A stretch of 64,000 bases of DNA. Source: JACCWP01 sp963785115. GTDB lineage: Bacteria > Actinomycetota > Actinomycetes > Propionibacteriales > Nocardioidaceae. The position numbers were made by a program, and so were the translations under genes. Positions 48,365-56,556 of the stretch are shown here, in pieces. How positions within the stretch are numbered: the stretch's first letter is position 1; every line of letters starts with the position of its first letter. Location: contig CAWATY010000009.1 of the NCBI GenBank assembly GCA_963785115.1, positions 744,001-808,000 on the forward strand, in the 5' to 3' direction. Below the pieces are notes generated by a model, which was not told the DNA's origin, made no database searches, and worked only from the letters and a program-made list of their open reading frames with translations.

Positions 48365-49492
48365 GTGGACGACCGGGAGACCCCGTCCGTGCGACAAGCC
48401 AGGGCCCGACGCATCGCCCGACGGGTGGGTCGGAGCGGGCTGCCAGGCGCGTTGCTGCTGAGCGCGCTGCTGGTCGTCTTCTCCGAGGTCTTCTACTGGT
48501 ACGCGGGTGGCACCGACTACCCCGTCCGGGTGCTCTTCTACCTGCTCCCCACCACCGCCCTGCTGTGGACCATGTGGCGTTTCCCGGCCACCGGCTGGCC
48601 CGCTGTCGTGCTGGCCGGCGCGGTCTACGGGGTCGTGACCGAAGGCGTGCTGACAGCGGTGCTGTACGGCGCGTTCCCCTTTGACCCGTTCGCGTTGTCC
48701 TACACCTCGCTGGCCTGGCACAGCATGGTCGCGGTCGGTTTCGGTCTCGTCCTGCTGCACCGGCTGCTGGTGGCGCGATCGCCTGTGCCGGCCCTCGTCC
48801 TGATCTCGGCGTTCGGCGTCCTCTGGGGAGCCTGGGCGCGCGCTCTCTCGCTGCCCGCGGGCCCGGACGACCCGAGCGAGGGCGTGGCGGCTCTGCGGGG
48901 TGACGTACCGATCGCCTGGTTCGCGACCTACACCGTGGCAGCCACGGTGGCGGTGGGCCTCGGGCATGGCCTGCTGGGCCGGGTCGTGCACGCGCGGCAC
49001 CTGGCGCCCGGGCCCGCCCTGACCCGCACCGTGCTGGTGCTGGCCGGACTCCTGCTGGCCGTGCTGGTCGTGCCAGCCGCACCGTGGGCGCTGGTCGTGC
49101 TGCCCGTGCTGCTGGGCGTTTGTGCGGTCGCACTGAGCCGTGTGGCCGGGCGCGGCGCGGAGCCGTCCGACCGCTCGCTGGTGGACCAGCTGACCCGACC
49201 GGTGCCGACCCGCCACCTGATCCGTCTGGTTGCCCTGCCGGTCGCTGCCACGGCGACGTACGCCGGACTTGTTCTGGCCCGGGTGGGCGACGACACGGTT
49301 CGGGACCTGTGCCTCGACCTCGTCGTCGGGGCACAGACGGTCGCCGGCTGGGCGCTCTTCCTGGCCGCTCTCGCTGCCGCCTGGCGCAGCCGACCGGTCA
49401 GCCGCTCGGAGCCCGGACGCTTCGCCGGTAGGCCGACACCGTCGGGTCATCCGTCGCCCAGAACCGCCAGGGGACGTCGGCCGCCCGGCTGA
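48365..49492 (+). CDS. Unrecognised polytopic membrane protein
   Basis: I do not recognise the family. The GTG at 48365 follows GGGAGG and gives 375 residues. After a basic N-terminus (QARARRIARRVG) about ten hydrophobic helices can be seen, such as GALLLSALLVVFSEVFYWYA, VVLAGAVYGVVTEGVLTAVL, ALVLISAFGVLWGAW, TVLVLAGLLLAVLVV and TVAGWALFLAALAAAW. The last 25 residues are Pro/Arg-rich and antisense to the end of mpg. It is alone on the plus strand, divergent from tyrS. A transporter or enzyme role cannot be told. Confidence 0.75.
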   Translation: MDDRETPSVRQARARRIARRVGRSGLPGALLLSALLVVFSEVFYWYAGGTDYPVRVLFYLLPTTALLWTMWRFPATGWPAVVLAGAVYGVVTEGVLTAVLYGAFPFDPFALSYTSLAWHSMVAVGFGLVLLHRLLVARSPVPALVLISAFGVLWGAWARALSLPAGPDDPSEGVAALRGDVPIAWFATYTVAATVAVGLGHGLLGRVVHARHLAPGPALTRTVLVLAGLLLAVLVVPAAPWALVVLPVLLGVCAVALSRVAGRGAEPSDRSLVDQLTRPVPTRHLIRLVALPVAATATYAGLVLARVGDDTVRDLCLDLVVGAQTVAGWALFLAALAAAWRSRPVSRSEPGRFAGRPTPSGHPSPRTARGRRPPG

Positions 49493-49997
49493 CGCCGACC
49501 CGCGGCCCGGACGCCACCTCGCCGGGCGGGGCGCCCGGTTCCAGCCGCAGCGGCCGGTCCGCGCACAGGTCGGCGCCGTCGTGGCGGCGGTCGATGCCCA
49601 GCGCCTGGGTCAGGCATGCCGGACCTCGCGCCAGCGACCGCTCGCGGGTCCGCGGGCCGCGGCGGACGCGGGCCAGCTCAGCGCCCTCCACCACCCGGCC
49701 GGCACGCAGCAGCACCGCACTGGCGGTGCCGTCGGGGCCGCACACGACGTTGGCGCACCAGTGCATGCCGTAGCTGAAGTAGACGTAGAGGAATCCCGGC
49801 GGGCCGAACATCACCGTGTTGCGCGGCGTCGGTCCCCGCCACGCGTGCGAGGCGGGGTCGGCCTGGCCGTCGTAGGCCTCGACCTCGGTCAGCTGGACGG
49901 TGACCACGCCCTCGTCGGTCCGGTGGGTCAGCCGGGCGCCGAGGAGCTGCGCCGCGACCTCGGGGGCCGGGCCGCTCAGCCAGTCGCGGTCCGCCAC
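49398..49997 (-). CDS. mpg: 3-methyladenine DNA glycosylase (AAG/MPG family)
   Basis: Removes alkylated purines in base excision repair. The GTG at 49997 gives 199 residues, the bacterial length. Family motifs: LLGARLTHR, VQLTEVEAYDGQADPASHA, NTVMFGPPGFLYVYFSYGMHWCANVV and GPACLTQALGI. The start lies 22 bp inside argH. Its 3' end overlaps the convergent membrane-protein gene by 95 bp. In M. tuberculosis the equivalent (Rv1688) also precedes tyrS. Confidence 0.93.
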   Translation of the reverse strand: MADRDWLSGPAPEVAAQLLGARLTHRTDEGVVTVQLTEVEAYDGQADPASHAWRGPTPRNTVMFGPPGFLYVYFSYGMHWCANVVCGPDGTASAVLLRAGRVVEGAELARVRRGPRTRERSLARGPACLTQALGIDRRHDGADLCADRPLRLEPGAPPGEVASGPRVGVSRAADVPWRFWATDDPTVSAYRRSVRAPSG

Positions 49998-51400
49998 TCC
50001 CCCAGCCTGGCAGCCCGCTCCCGCAGCTCGGCCAGCTGCTCGCGCACCCGCGGCTCCGCGGTGCCCCCGCGGGCGTCGCGGGAGGCGATCGAGCCGGCCA
50101 CGGTCAGCACCTCCCGCACCGCCGAGGTGAGCGCGGGCGACACCGCGGCGAGGTCGTCGTCGGTGAGGTCGGACAGCTCGACGCCCCGCTCCTCGCAGCG
50201 ACGCACGCACGCGCCGGCGAGCTCGTGCGCCTCACGGAATGGCACGCCGGCGCGAACCAGCCACTCGGCGACGTCGGTGGCGAGCGTGAAGCCCTGGGGC
50301 GCGAGCTCGGCCATCCGGGCAGCGTCGAAGGTGAGGGTGGCGACCAGACCGGTGAAGGCCGGCACCAGCACCTCGAGGGTGTCGACGGAGTCCAGTACCG
50401 GCTCCTTGTCCTCCTGCAGGTCCCGGTTGTACGCCAGCGGCAGGGCCTTCAGCGTGGCCAGCAGTCCGGACAGGTTGCCGATCAGCCGACCGGCCTTGCC
50501 GCGGGCCAGCTCGGCGACGTCGGGGTTCTTCTTCTGCGGCATGATGCTCGACCCCGTCGACCACGAGTCGTGCAGCGTGACGAAGCCGAACTCCCGGGTG
50601 GACCACACGATCACGTCCTCGGCGATCCGGCTGACGTCGACGCCGGCCTGGGCGGCGACGTAGGCGAACTCGGCGACGAAGTCGCGGGCGGCGGTGGCGT
50701 CCATGGAGTTCGGGCTGGAGCCGGTGAAGCCGAGCTCGGCGGCCACCGGCTCAGGGTCAAGACCGAGGCTGGACCCGGCGAGCGCCGCGGAGCCGTACGG
50801 CGAGTCCGCGGCGACCCGCGCGTCCCAGTCGCGCAGCCGCTCGACGTCGCGCAGCAGCGGCCAGGCGTGGGCCAGCAGGTGGTGGGCCAGCAGCACCGGC
50901 TGGGCGGCCTGCAGGTGGGTGCGCCCCGGCATGACCACGTGCAGGTGGTCGGCGGCCTGCCCGGCGAGCGCGTCGACGAGGTCGAGCAGCTGGGTCGCGA
51001 CCACCCGTGCGTGCTCGCGCAGAAAGACCTTGAGCAGGGTGGCGATCTGGTCGTTGCGGCTGCGCCCGGCGCGGAGCCGGCCGCCGACCTCCGCGCCCAC
51101 CTCCTCGACCAGCAGGCGTTCGAGCGCGCCGTGGACGTCCTCGTCGGACGGGTCCGGCAGCAGCGTGCCGGCCTCGAACCGCTCCCCGAGCACGGTCAGG
51201 CCGCGCTGCAGCTCGGCCAGGTCGTGGTCGGTCAGCAGACCCGCGCGGTGCAGCGCATTCGCGTGCGCCCGCGAACCCGCCAGGTCGTACGGGGTGAGCC
51301 GCCAGTCGAAGTGGGTCGACCTCGACAGCGCCTCCAGCTCCGGCGACGGGCCACCCGCGAAGCGGCCTCCCCAGAGCTTGCCGGTGTTGGTGGTGTTCAT
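49976..51400 (-). CDS. argH: Argininosuccinate lyase
   Basis: Last step of arginine synthesis: splits argininosuccinate to arginine and fumarate. The 474 residues open with GKLWGGRFAGGPSPELEALS and carry the fumarase/lyase signature GSSIMPQKKNPD with the mobile catalytic Ser loop. It is the last gene of the operon, 13 bp after argG. Confidence 0.97.
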   Translation of the reverse strand: MNTTNTGKLWGGRFAGGPSPELEALSRSTHFDWRLTPYDLAGSRAHANALHRAGLLTDHDLAELQRGLTVLGERFEAGTLLPDPSDEDVHGALERLLVEEVGAEVGGRLRAGRSRNDQIATLLKVFLREHARVVATQLLDLVDALAGQAADHLHVVMPGRTHLQAAQPVLLAHHLLAHAWPLLRDVERLRDWDARVAADSPYGSAALAGSSLGLDPEPVAAELGFTGSSPNSMDATAARDFVAEFAYVAAQAGVDVSRIAEDVIVWSTREFGFVTLHDSWSTGSSIMPQKKNPDVAELARGKAGRLIGNLSGLLATLKALPLAYNRDLQEDKEPVLDSVDTLEVLVPAFTGLVATLTFDAARMAELAPQGFTLATDVAEWLVRAGVPFREAHELAGACVRRCEERGVELSDLTDDDLAAVSPALTSAVREVLTVAGSIASRDARGGTAEPRVREQLAELRERAARLGEWRTATG

Positions 51401-51413
51401 CGGTCCGTGTCCA

Positions 51414-52847
51414 TCAGTCGGTGCCGTACTCCATCGCCGCGCTGTCGAGCGCCTCGTCGTCGACGCCGCCCTCGAGCTCGGGGTTGGCCGAGATGCGCTC
51501 GGCGCCGCCGGCCGGAAGCGCGCCGAACAGCGTCCCGTGCTCGACGAGGACCTGTCCCTGGTCGAGCGGCTGGGCGGCGTACATCTCGAGCTTGGCGCGC
51601 GAGTCCGCGATGTCGAGGTTGCGCAGGGTGAGCTGCCCGATCCGGTCGGTGGGACCGAACACGGCGTTGTCGGTGCGCTCCATCGACAGCTTGTCCGGGT
51701 GGTAGGAGAAGTCCGGCCCGTCGGTGCGCAGCACGGTGTAGTCCTCGCCGCGGCGCAGCCGCAGCGTCACCTGTCCCGTCACCAGCGAGGCCACCCACCG
51801 CTGCAGCGACTCGCGCTGCATCAACGCCTGCGGGTCGAGCCAACGGCCCTCGTACAGCAACCGGCCCAGCCGCCGGCCCTCGGCGTGGTAGTTGGCGATC
51901 GTGTCGTCGTTGTGGATCGCGTTCAGCAGCCGCTCGTAGGCGGTCCAGAGCAGCGCCATGCCAGGTGCCTCGTAGATGCCTCGCGACTTGGCTTCGATGA
52001 TCCGGTTCTCGATCTGGTCGGACATGCCGAGCCCGTGCCGCCCACCGATGGCGTTCGCCTCGAGCACCAGAGCGACCGGGTCGGCGAACTCGACGCCGTT
52101 GAGCGCGACCGGACGGCCCTCGTGGAACCGGACCGTGACCTCCTCGGTCTCCACGGGCACCGCCGGGTCCCAGAACCGCACCCCCATGATCGGCTCGACC
52201 GACTCCAGCGAAACGTCGAGGTGCTCGAGGGTCTTGGCCTCGTGGGTGGCGCCCCAGATGTTGGCGTCGGTGGAGTAGGCCTTCTCGGCGCTGTCGCGGT
52301 AGGGCAGGCCGTGCGCGGTCAGCCAGGCGCTCATCTCGGTGCGGCCCCCGAGCTCGTGCACGAAGTCGGCGTCCAGCCACGGCTTGTAGATCAGCAGCTC
52401 GGGGTTGGCCAACAGCCCGTAGCGGTAGAACCGCTCGATGTCGTTGCCCTTGAACGTCGACCCGTCGCCCCAGATGTCGACGCCGTCCTCGTGCATCGCG
52501 CGGACCAGCATGGTGCCGGTGACCGCGCGGCCCAGCGGCGTGGTGTTGAAGTACGCGCGACCGCCGGAACGGATGTGGAAGGCGCCGCAGGCCAGCGCGG
52601 CCAGGCCCTCCTCGACGAGCTGGCGCCGGCAGTCGAGAGTGCGGGCGATCTCGGCGCCGTACTGGAACGCGCGGGCGGGCACGCCGCTGACGTCGGGCTC
52701 GTCGTACTGGCCGATGTCAGCGGTGTAGGTGCACGGGACCGCACCCTTGGCGCGCATCCAGGCGACCGCCACCGAGGTGTCCAGGCCCCCCGAGAAGGCG
52801 ATGCCGACCCGCTGGCCGACCGGGAGGGACGTCAGGACCTTGCTCAC
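51414..52847 (-). CDS. argG: Argininosuccinate synthase, E. coli-like (type 2) form
   Basis: Joins citrulline and aspartate using ATP. The GTG at 52847 gives 477 residues. The ATP loop is AFSGGLDTS. The N-terminus VLTSLPVGQRVGIAFSGGLD, the GAFHIRSGGRAYFNTTPLGR and KGNDIERFYRYGLL segments closely follow the long E. coli ArgG rather than the roughly 400-residue form I expect in most actinobacteria. It nevertheless sits in its normal place between argR and argH, so replacement in situ is possible. Confidence 0.95.
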   Translation of the reverse strand: MSKVLTSLPVGQRVGIAFSGGLDTSVAVAWMRAKGAVPCTYTADIGQYDEPDVSGVPARAFQYGAEIARTLDCRRQLVEEGLAALACGAFHIRSGGRAYFNTTPLGRAVTGTMLVRAMHEDGVDIWGDGSTFKGNDIERFYRYGLLANPELLIYKPWLDADFVHELGGRTEMSAWLTAHGLPYRDSAEKAYSTDANIWGATHEAKTLEHLDVSLESVEPIMGVRFWDPAVPVETEEVTVRFHEGRPVALNGVEFADPVALVLEANAIGGRHGLGMSDQIENRIIEAKSRGIYEAPGMALLWTAYERLLNAIHNDDTIANYHAEGRRLGRLLYEGRWLDPQALMQRESLQRWVASLVTGQVTLRLRRGEDYTVLRTDGPDFSYHPDKLSMERTDNAVFGPTDRIGQLTLRNLDIADSRAKLEMYAAQPLDQGQVLVEHGTLFGALPAGGAERISANPELEGGVDDEALDSAAMEYGTD

Positions 52848-52860
52848 GGGATGTCTTTCC

Positions 52861-53388
52861 TCACTGCTGGTGGGTGTCGGCGAGGGCGAGGAACATCGCA
52901 GCCACGTCACCGCCGCCGGAGGCGTTCCGGGCGATCACGAGCACGGTGTCGTCTCCCGCGATCGTGCCGAGCACGCTGGACAGGTCGGCGTGGTCGACCG
53001 CGGAGGCGAAGAACTGGGCCGCCCCTGGCGGCGTCCTGAGCACCACCAGGTTGGCGCTGGCCCGCGCACTGACCAGGAGCTCGCCGCAGAGCCGGGCCAG
53101 CCGCGTCCGCGCGGTCACGGAGTCCTGGCCCGGCGCGGGCCGGCGATCGCCGCCCTCGCCGGGCACGGCATAGACCAGGGCGCCCGTCTCGTTGCGCACC
53201 TTGACCGCGTCGAGCTCGACCAGGTCGCGGGACAGCGTGGTCTGGGTGACGGTCACCCCGGCACCGGCCAACAGTCCGGCCAGCTCGCCCTGCGAGCGCA
53301 CGGCATGGCGGCCCAGCAGGTCGACCACCAGCTGCTGGCGGGCGGCCTTGGTCGCCGGCACGCCGCCGGCGCTCGGGGTGTCGCTCAC
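52861..53388 (-). CDS. argR: Arginine repressor
   Basis: Represses arginine genes when arginine binds. The GTG at 53388 overlaps the argF stop and gives 175 residues. The winged helix (ARQQLVVDLLGRHAVRSQGE, VTQTTLSRDLVEL) is followed by the oligomerisation and arginine-binding domain with SVLGTIAGDDTVLVIAR. The target is the palindrome before argC. As the sixth gene of its own operon it is autoregulated. Confidence 0.96.
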   Translation of the reverse strand: MSDTPSAGGVPATKAARQQLVVDLLGRHAVRSQGELAGLLAGAGVTVTQTTLSRDLVELDAVKVRNETGALVYAVPGEGGDRRPAPGQDSVTARTRLARLCGELLVSARASANLVVLRTPPGAAQFFASAVDHADLSSVLGTIAGDDTVLVIARNASGGGDVAAMFLALADTHQQ

Positions 53389-54356
53389 GGCGTCTGCCCT
53401 CCCGCCAGCAGCCACACCAGCAGCGCCTTCTGCGCGTGCAGCCGGTTCTCGGCCTCGTCCCAGACCACGCTGCGCGGTCCGTCGATGACGTCGGCATCGA
53501 TCTCCTGCCCGCGATAGGCCGGCAGGCAGTGCAGGACGATGGCGTCCGCGGCGGCGCCCTCGAGCAGCCGGTTGGTGACCCGGTAGGGCACGAACGGCGC
53601 GGCCCGCTCGCTTGCCTGGCCCTCCTGTCCCATCGAGACCCAGGTGTCCGTGGCCACGACGTCGGCGCCCTCGACGGCGGCCGCGGGATCGTCGAGGACG
53701 GCGACAGAGCCTCCGGTGGCGGCCGCCCGGGCAGCCGCGGCGGACAGCACCGCGGGGTCGGGTGGGTAGCCGGCCGGTGAGCCGATGCGCACGTGCATCC
53801 CGGCGGTTGCCCCGCCCAGCAGGTAGGAGTGCGCCATGTTGTTGGCGCCGTCGCCGAGGAAGGTCAGCGTCCGCCCGGCGAGCGACTCCTTGTGCTCGCG
53901 CACGGTCATCAGGTCGGCCAGCACCTGGCAGGGGTGGAACTCGTCGGTCAGCGCGTTGACCACCGGCACCCGCGACACCGCGGCCATCGCGTCGATCCGC
54001 TGCTGCCCGGCGGTGCGCCAGACGATCGCCGCTGCCTGCCGGTCGAGGACCCGCGTGGTGTCCTCGATCGTCTCGCCCTTGCCCAGCTGGGAGCCCTGCG
54101 CGTCGATGACCAGCGGGTAGCCCCCGAGCTCGGCGACACCGACGGAGAACGACACCCGGGTGCGGGTCGACGTCTTGTCGAACAGCACGGCGATGGCCCG
54201 CGGTCCCTCCAGCGGTCGGTACGCGTACCGGTCGGCCTTGACCCTGTCGGCGAGGTCGAGCAGGGCCGACTGCTCCGCGGGCGACAGGTCGTCGTCGCGG
54301 AGGAAGTGCCGGGGTGCGTGGCGGGGGCCGGGAGCAGGAGCAGCAGCGATGGTCAT
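53385..54356 (-). CDS. argF: Ornithine carbamoyltransferase
   Basis: Makes citrulline from ornithine and carbamoyl phosphate. The 323 residues start at the ATG at 54356 that overlaps the argD stop. It has the carbamoyl phosphate loop FDKTSTRTRVSF, the ALTDEFHPCQVLAD segment, and the ornithine/Cys motif VLHCLPAYRG. A long open frame upstream lies over argD and is rejected. Confidence 0.96.
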   Translation of the reverse strand: MTIAAAPAPGPRHAPRHFLRDDDLSPAEQSALLDLADRVKADRYAYRPLEGPRAIAVLFDKTSTRTRVSFSVGVAELGGYPLVIDAQGSQLGKGETIEDTTRVLDRQAAAIVWRTAGQQRIDAMAAVSRVPVVNALTDEFHPCQVLADLMTVREHKESLAGRTLTFLGDGANNMAHSYLLGGATAGMHVRIGSPAGYPPDPAVLSAAAARAAATGGSVAVLDDPAAAVEGADVVATDTWVSMGQEGQASERAAPFVPYRVTNRLLEGAAADAIVLHCLPAYRGQEIDADVIDGPRSVVWDEAENRLHAQKALLVWLLAGGQTP

Positions 54357-55540
54357 GACGGCGTCACCTCGTCGAGCACCGTACGCAGGCCCTCGACCGC
54401 GAGGTCGGCCTGCTCGGTGGTGAGCACCAAGGGGGGAGCCAGTCGCAGCCGATCCGGGGCGCACGCGTTGACGATGAGGCCGGCCGCCAGGGCCGCGCCG
54501 TGGGCCTGCGGTGCCACCTCGGCGTGCAGCCCGATGCCGAGCAGCAGCCCGCGTCCGGACACGTCGGCGACCAGTGGGTGGTCGGCCAGCCCGGCCCGCA
54601 GCCGGTCCCCCGTCGCCACCGCGTGGGCCAGCAAGCCCTCGGCCTCGATGGTGTCGATCACCGCGAGCGCCGCCGCGGTGGCGACCGGGTTGCCGCCGAA
54701 GGTGGTGCCGTGGTTGCCCGGCTGCAGCAGGTCCGCCGCACCGCCGAGCGCGACGGTCGCGCCGATCGGAACGCCGCCCCCGAGGCCCTTGGCCAGGGTC
54801 ACCACGTCGGGCCGCACCCCGCTGTCGGAGTGCGCGAACCACGCGCCGGTGCGGCCGATGCCGCACTGCACCTCGTCCAGCCACAGCAGGGCCCCGTGGC
54901 GTGCGGTCGTCTCGCGGGCGGCCTCGAGGTAACCGGCCGGCGCCACGACCGCACCCGCCTCACCCTGGACCGGCTCGAGCACGACCGCGGCCGTCGTCTC
55001 GTCGACGGCGGCCGCAAGCGCATCCGCGTCGCCGTACGGGACGAACGCGACGTCGCCCGGCAGCGGGGCGAACGGGTCCCGGAAGGCCGCCTTGGCGGTC
55101 AGCGCCAGCGCACCCATGCTGCGGCCGTGGAACCCGCCGGTGGCGGCGACCAGGCCGGTGCGCCCGGTGCGGCGGCTGAGCTTGAACGCCGCCTCGCTGG
55201 CCTCGGTGCCGGAGTTGCAGAAGAACACCCGGCCGTCGCCACCGGGCTCGACCCCGAGCAGTCCGAGCAGCCGCTCGGCCAGCCGTACCTGCGGGCGGGT
55301 GGCGAAGAAGTTCGACACGTGCGCAAGGGTCGCGACCTGCTCGCTCACCGCCTTGACCAGCGCGGGGTGGCCGTGGCCGAGTGCGTTGACGGCGATGCCC
55401 GCGAGCAGGTCGAGGTAGCGGCGGCCGTCGACGTCCCACACCCACGCGCCCTCGCCGCGCTCGAGGGTCAGCCGCGGCGGCCCGTACGTGTTCATCACCG
55501 CGCCCTGGTAGCGCTCGATCCACTGCTCGCCCTGGCTCAC
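54353..55540 (-). CDS. argD: Acetylornithine aminotransferase
   Basis: PLP-dependent transamination of N-acetylglutamate semialdehyde. The GTG at 55540 gives 395 residues. Landmarks: NSGTEASEAAFKLSR, GGFHGRSMGALALT, LDEVQCGIGRTG and the PLP-lysine motif VTLAKGLGGGVPIGA. Stop-start overlaps couple it to argB and argF. Confidence 0.96.
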   Translation of the reverse strand: MSQGEQWIERYQGAVMNTYGPPRLTLERGEGAWVWDVDGRRYLDLLAGIAVNALGHGHPALVKAVSEQVATLAHVSNFFATRPQVRLAERLLGLLGVEPGGDGRVFFCNSGTEASEAAFKLSRRTGRTGLVAATGGFHGRSMGALALTAKAAFRDPFAPLPGDVAFVPYGDADALAAAVDETTAAVVLEPVQGEAGAVVAPAGYLEAARETTARHGALLWLDEVQCGIGRTGAWFAHSDSGVRPDVVTLAKGLGGGVPIGATVALGGAADLLQPGNHGTTFGGNPVATAAALAVIDTIEAEGLLAHAVATGDRLRAGLADHPLVADVSGRGLLLGIGLHAEVAPQAHGAALAAGLIVNACAPDRLRLAPPLVLTTEQADLAVEGLRTVLDEVTPS

Positions 55541-56556
55541 TGGTCGCTCCTCAGCGCGGTGCGGATGCGGGTCTCGGCGCCGGGCAGGACCTGGGTGCCG
55601 ACGCCGTCGTCGGTGAAGATCTCGAGCAGCACGGCGTGCGGCTCGCGACCGTCGACGACCGTCGCCTTCGAGACTCCCCCGGCCACCGCCTTCAGCACCG
55701 CGCCCATCTTGGGGATCATCCCGCTGGAGAGCGTGGGCAGGATCTCGGCGAGCGCCTCCGGGCTGATCGTGGCCACGACGTCGTCGCTGGCGGGCCAGTC
55801 GACGTACAGGCCCTCGACGTCGGTGAGCACGATGAGCTTCTCCGCGCCCAGCGCGGTGGCGAGCGCGGCGGCAGCCGTGTCGGCGTTGACGTTCAGCACC
55901 TCGCCGTCGAGGTCGGGGGCGACCGACGAGACGACCGGGATGCGACCGGCGTCGATGAGGTCGCGCACGGTCTCGGGGCGCACATCGACGACCTCGCCGA
56001 CCAGGCCGAGGTCCACCTCCTCGCCGTCGACGATCGTGCCGGTGCGCGCCGCGGTGAACAGACCCGCGTCCTCGCCGGACAGGCCCACCGCGAGCGCCCC
56101 GTGCTGGTTGAGCATCCCCACCAGCTCGCGGCCGACCTGACCGACGAGCACCATCCGCACGACCTCCAGGGTCTCTGGCGTCGTGACCCGCAGGCCGCCC
56201 CGGAACTCCGACTCGATCCCGAGCCGCTCGAGCATGGTCGAGATCTGCGGGCCGCCACCGTGGACGACGACGGGGTGGAAGCCGGCGTAGCGCAGGAAGA
56301 CGATGTCTTCGGCGAACGCCCGCTTGAGGTCGTCGTCGACCATCGCGTTGCCGCCGTACTTCACCACGATGGTCGTGCCGTGGTAACGCTCCATCCACGG
56401 CAACGCCTCGGCGAGCGTCGCCGCCTTGTGGGTGGCCCGCTTCCACTCGGCGGGCGACTTGCCGGGCCACCTGTCCGGCGACCTGTCGGGCGACCTGTCG
56501 GGCAACCTGTCGGGCGACCTGTCGGGCGACCCGTCGGGCCGGCTGTCGGCGGTCAT
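55537..56556 (-). CDS. argB: Acetylglutamate kinase with repeat-encoded N-terminal extension
   Basis: Phosphorylates N-acetylglutamate; arginine-inhibited in most organisms with the cyclic pathway. The catalytic core has TTIVVKYGGNAMVDDDLKRA, VVVHGGGPQI, LNVNADTAAAALA and LTDVEGLY. The ATG at 56556 overlaps the argJ stop and gives 339 residues, longer than the usual 300 because residues 2-30 are a PDRS-type repeat. The first core residues are SPAEWKRATHKAATLAEALP, and starts inside this region lack support. Confidence 0.95.
   Translation of the reverse strand: MTADSRPDGSPDRSPDRLPDRSPDRSPDRWPGKSPAEWKRATHKAATLAEALPWMERYHGTTIVVKYGGNAMVDDDLKRAFAEDIVFLRYAGFHPVVVHGGGPQISTMLERLGIESEFRGGLRVTTPETLEVVRMVLVGQVGRELVGMLNQHGALAVGLSGEDAGLFTAARTGTIVDGEEVDLGLVGEVVDVRPETVRDLIDAGRIPVVSSVAPDLDGEVLNVNADTAAAALATALGAEKLIVLTDVEGLYVDWPASDDVVATISPEALAEILPTLSSGMIPKMGAVLKAVAGGVSKATVVDGREPHAVLLEIFTDDGVGTQVLPGAETRIRTALRSDQ
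56467..56550. repeat. Seven tandem 12 bp repeats in the 5' end of argB
   Basis: Seven contiguous 12 bp units close to CGACCTGTCGGG on the plus strand run from 56467 to 56550. On the argB strand they encode PDR-S, PDR-L and PDR-W tetrapeptides. Outer units are more diverged than inner ones, as expected for replication slippage. The unit length keeps the frame. Confidence 0.9.

Noticed and set aside
56467..56550. CRISPR array
   Set aside because: Units are contiguous 12 bp copies without spacers, inside the argB coding frame.
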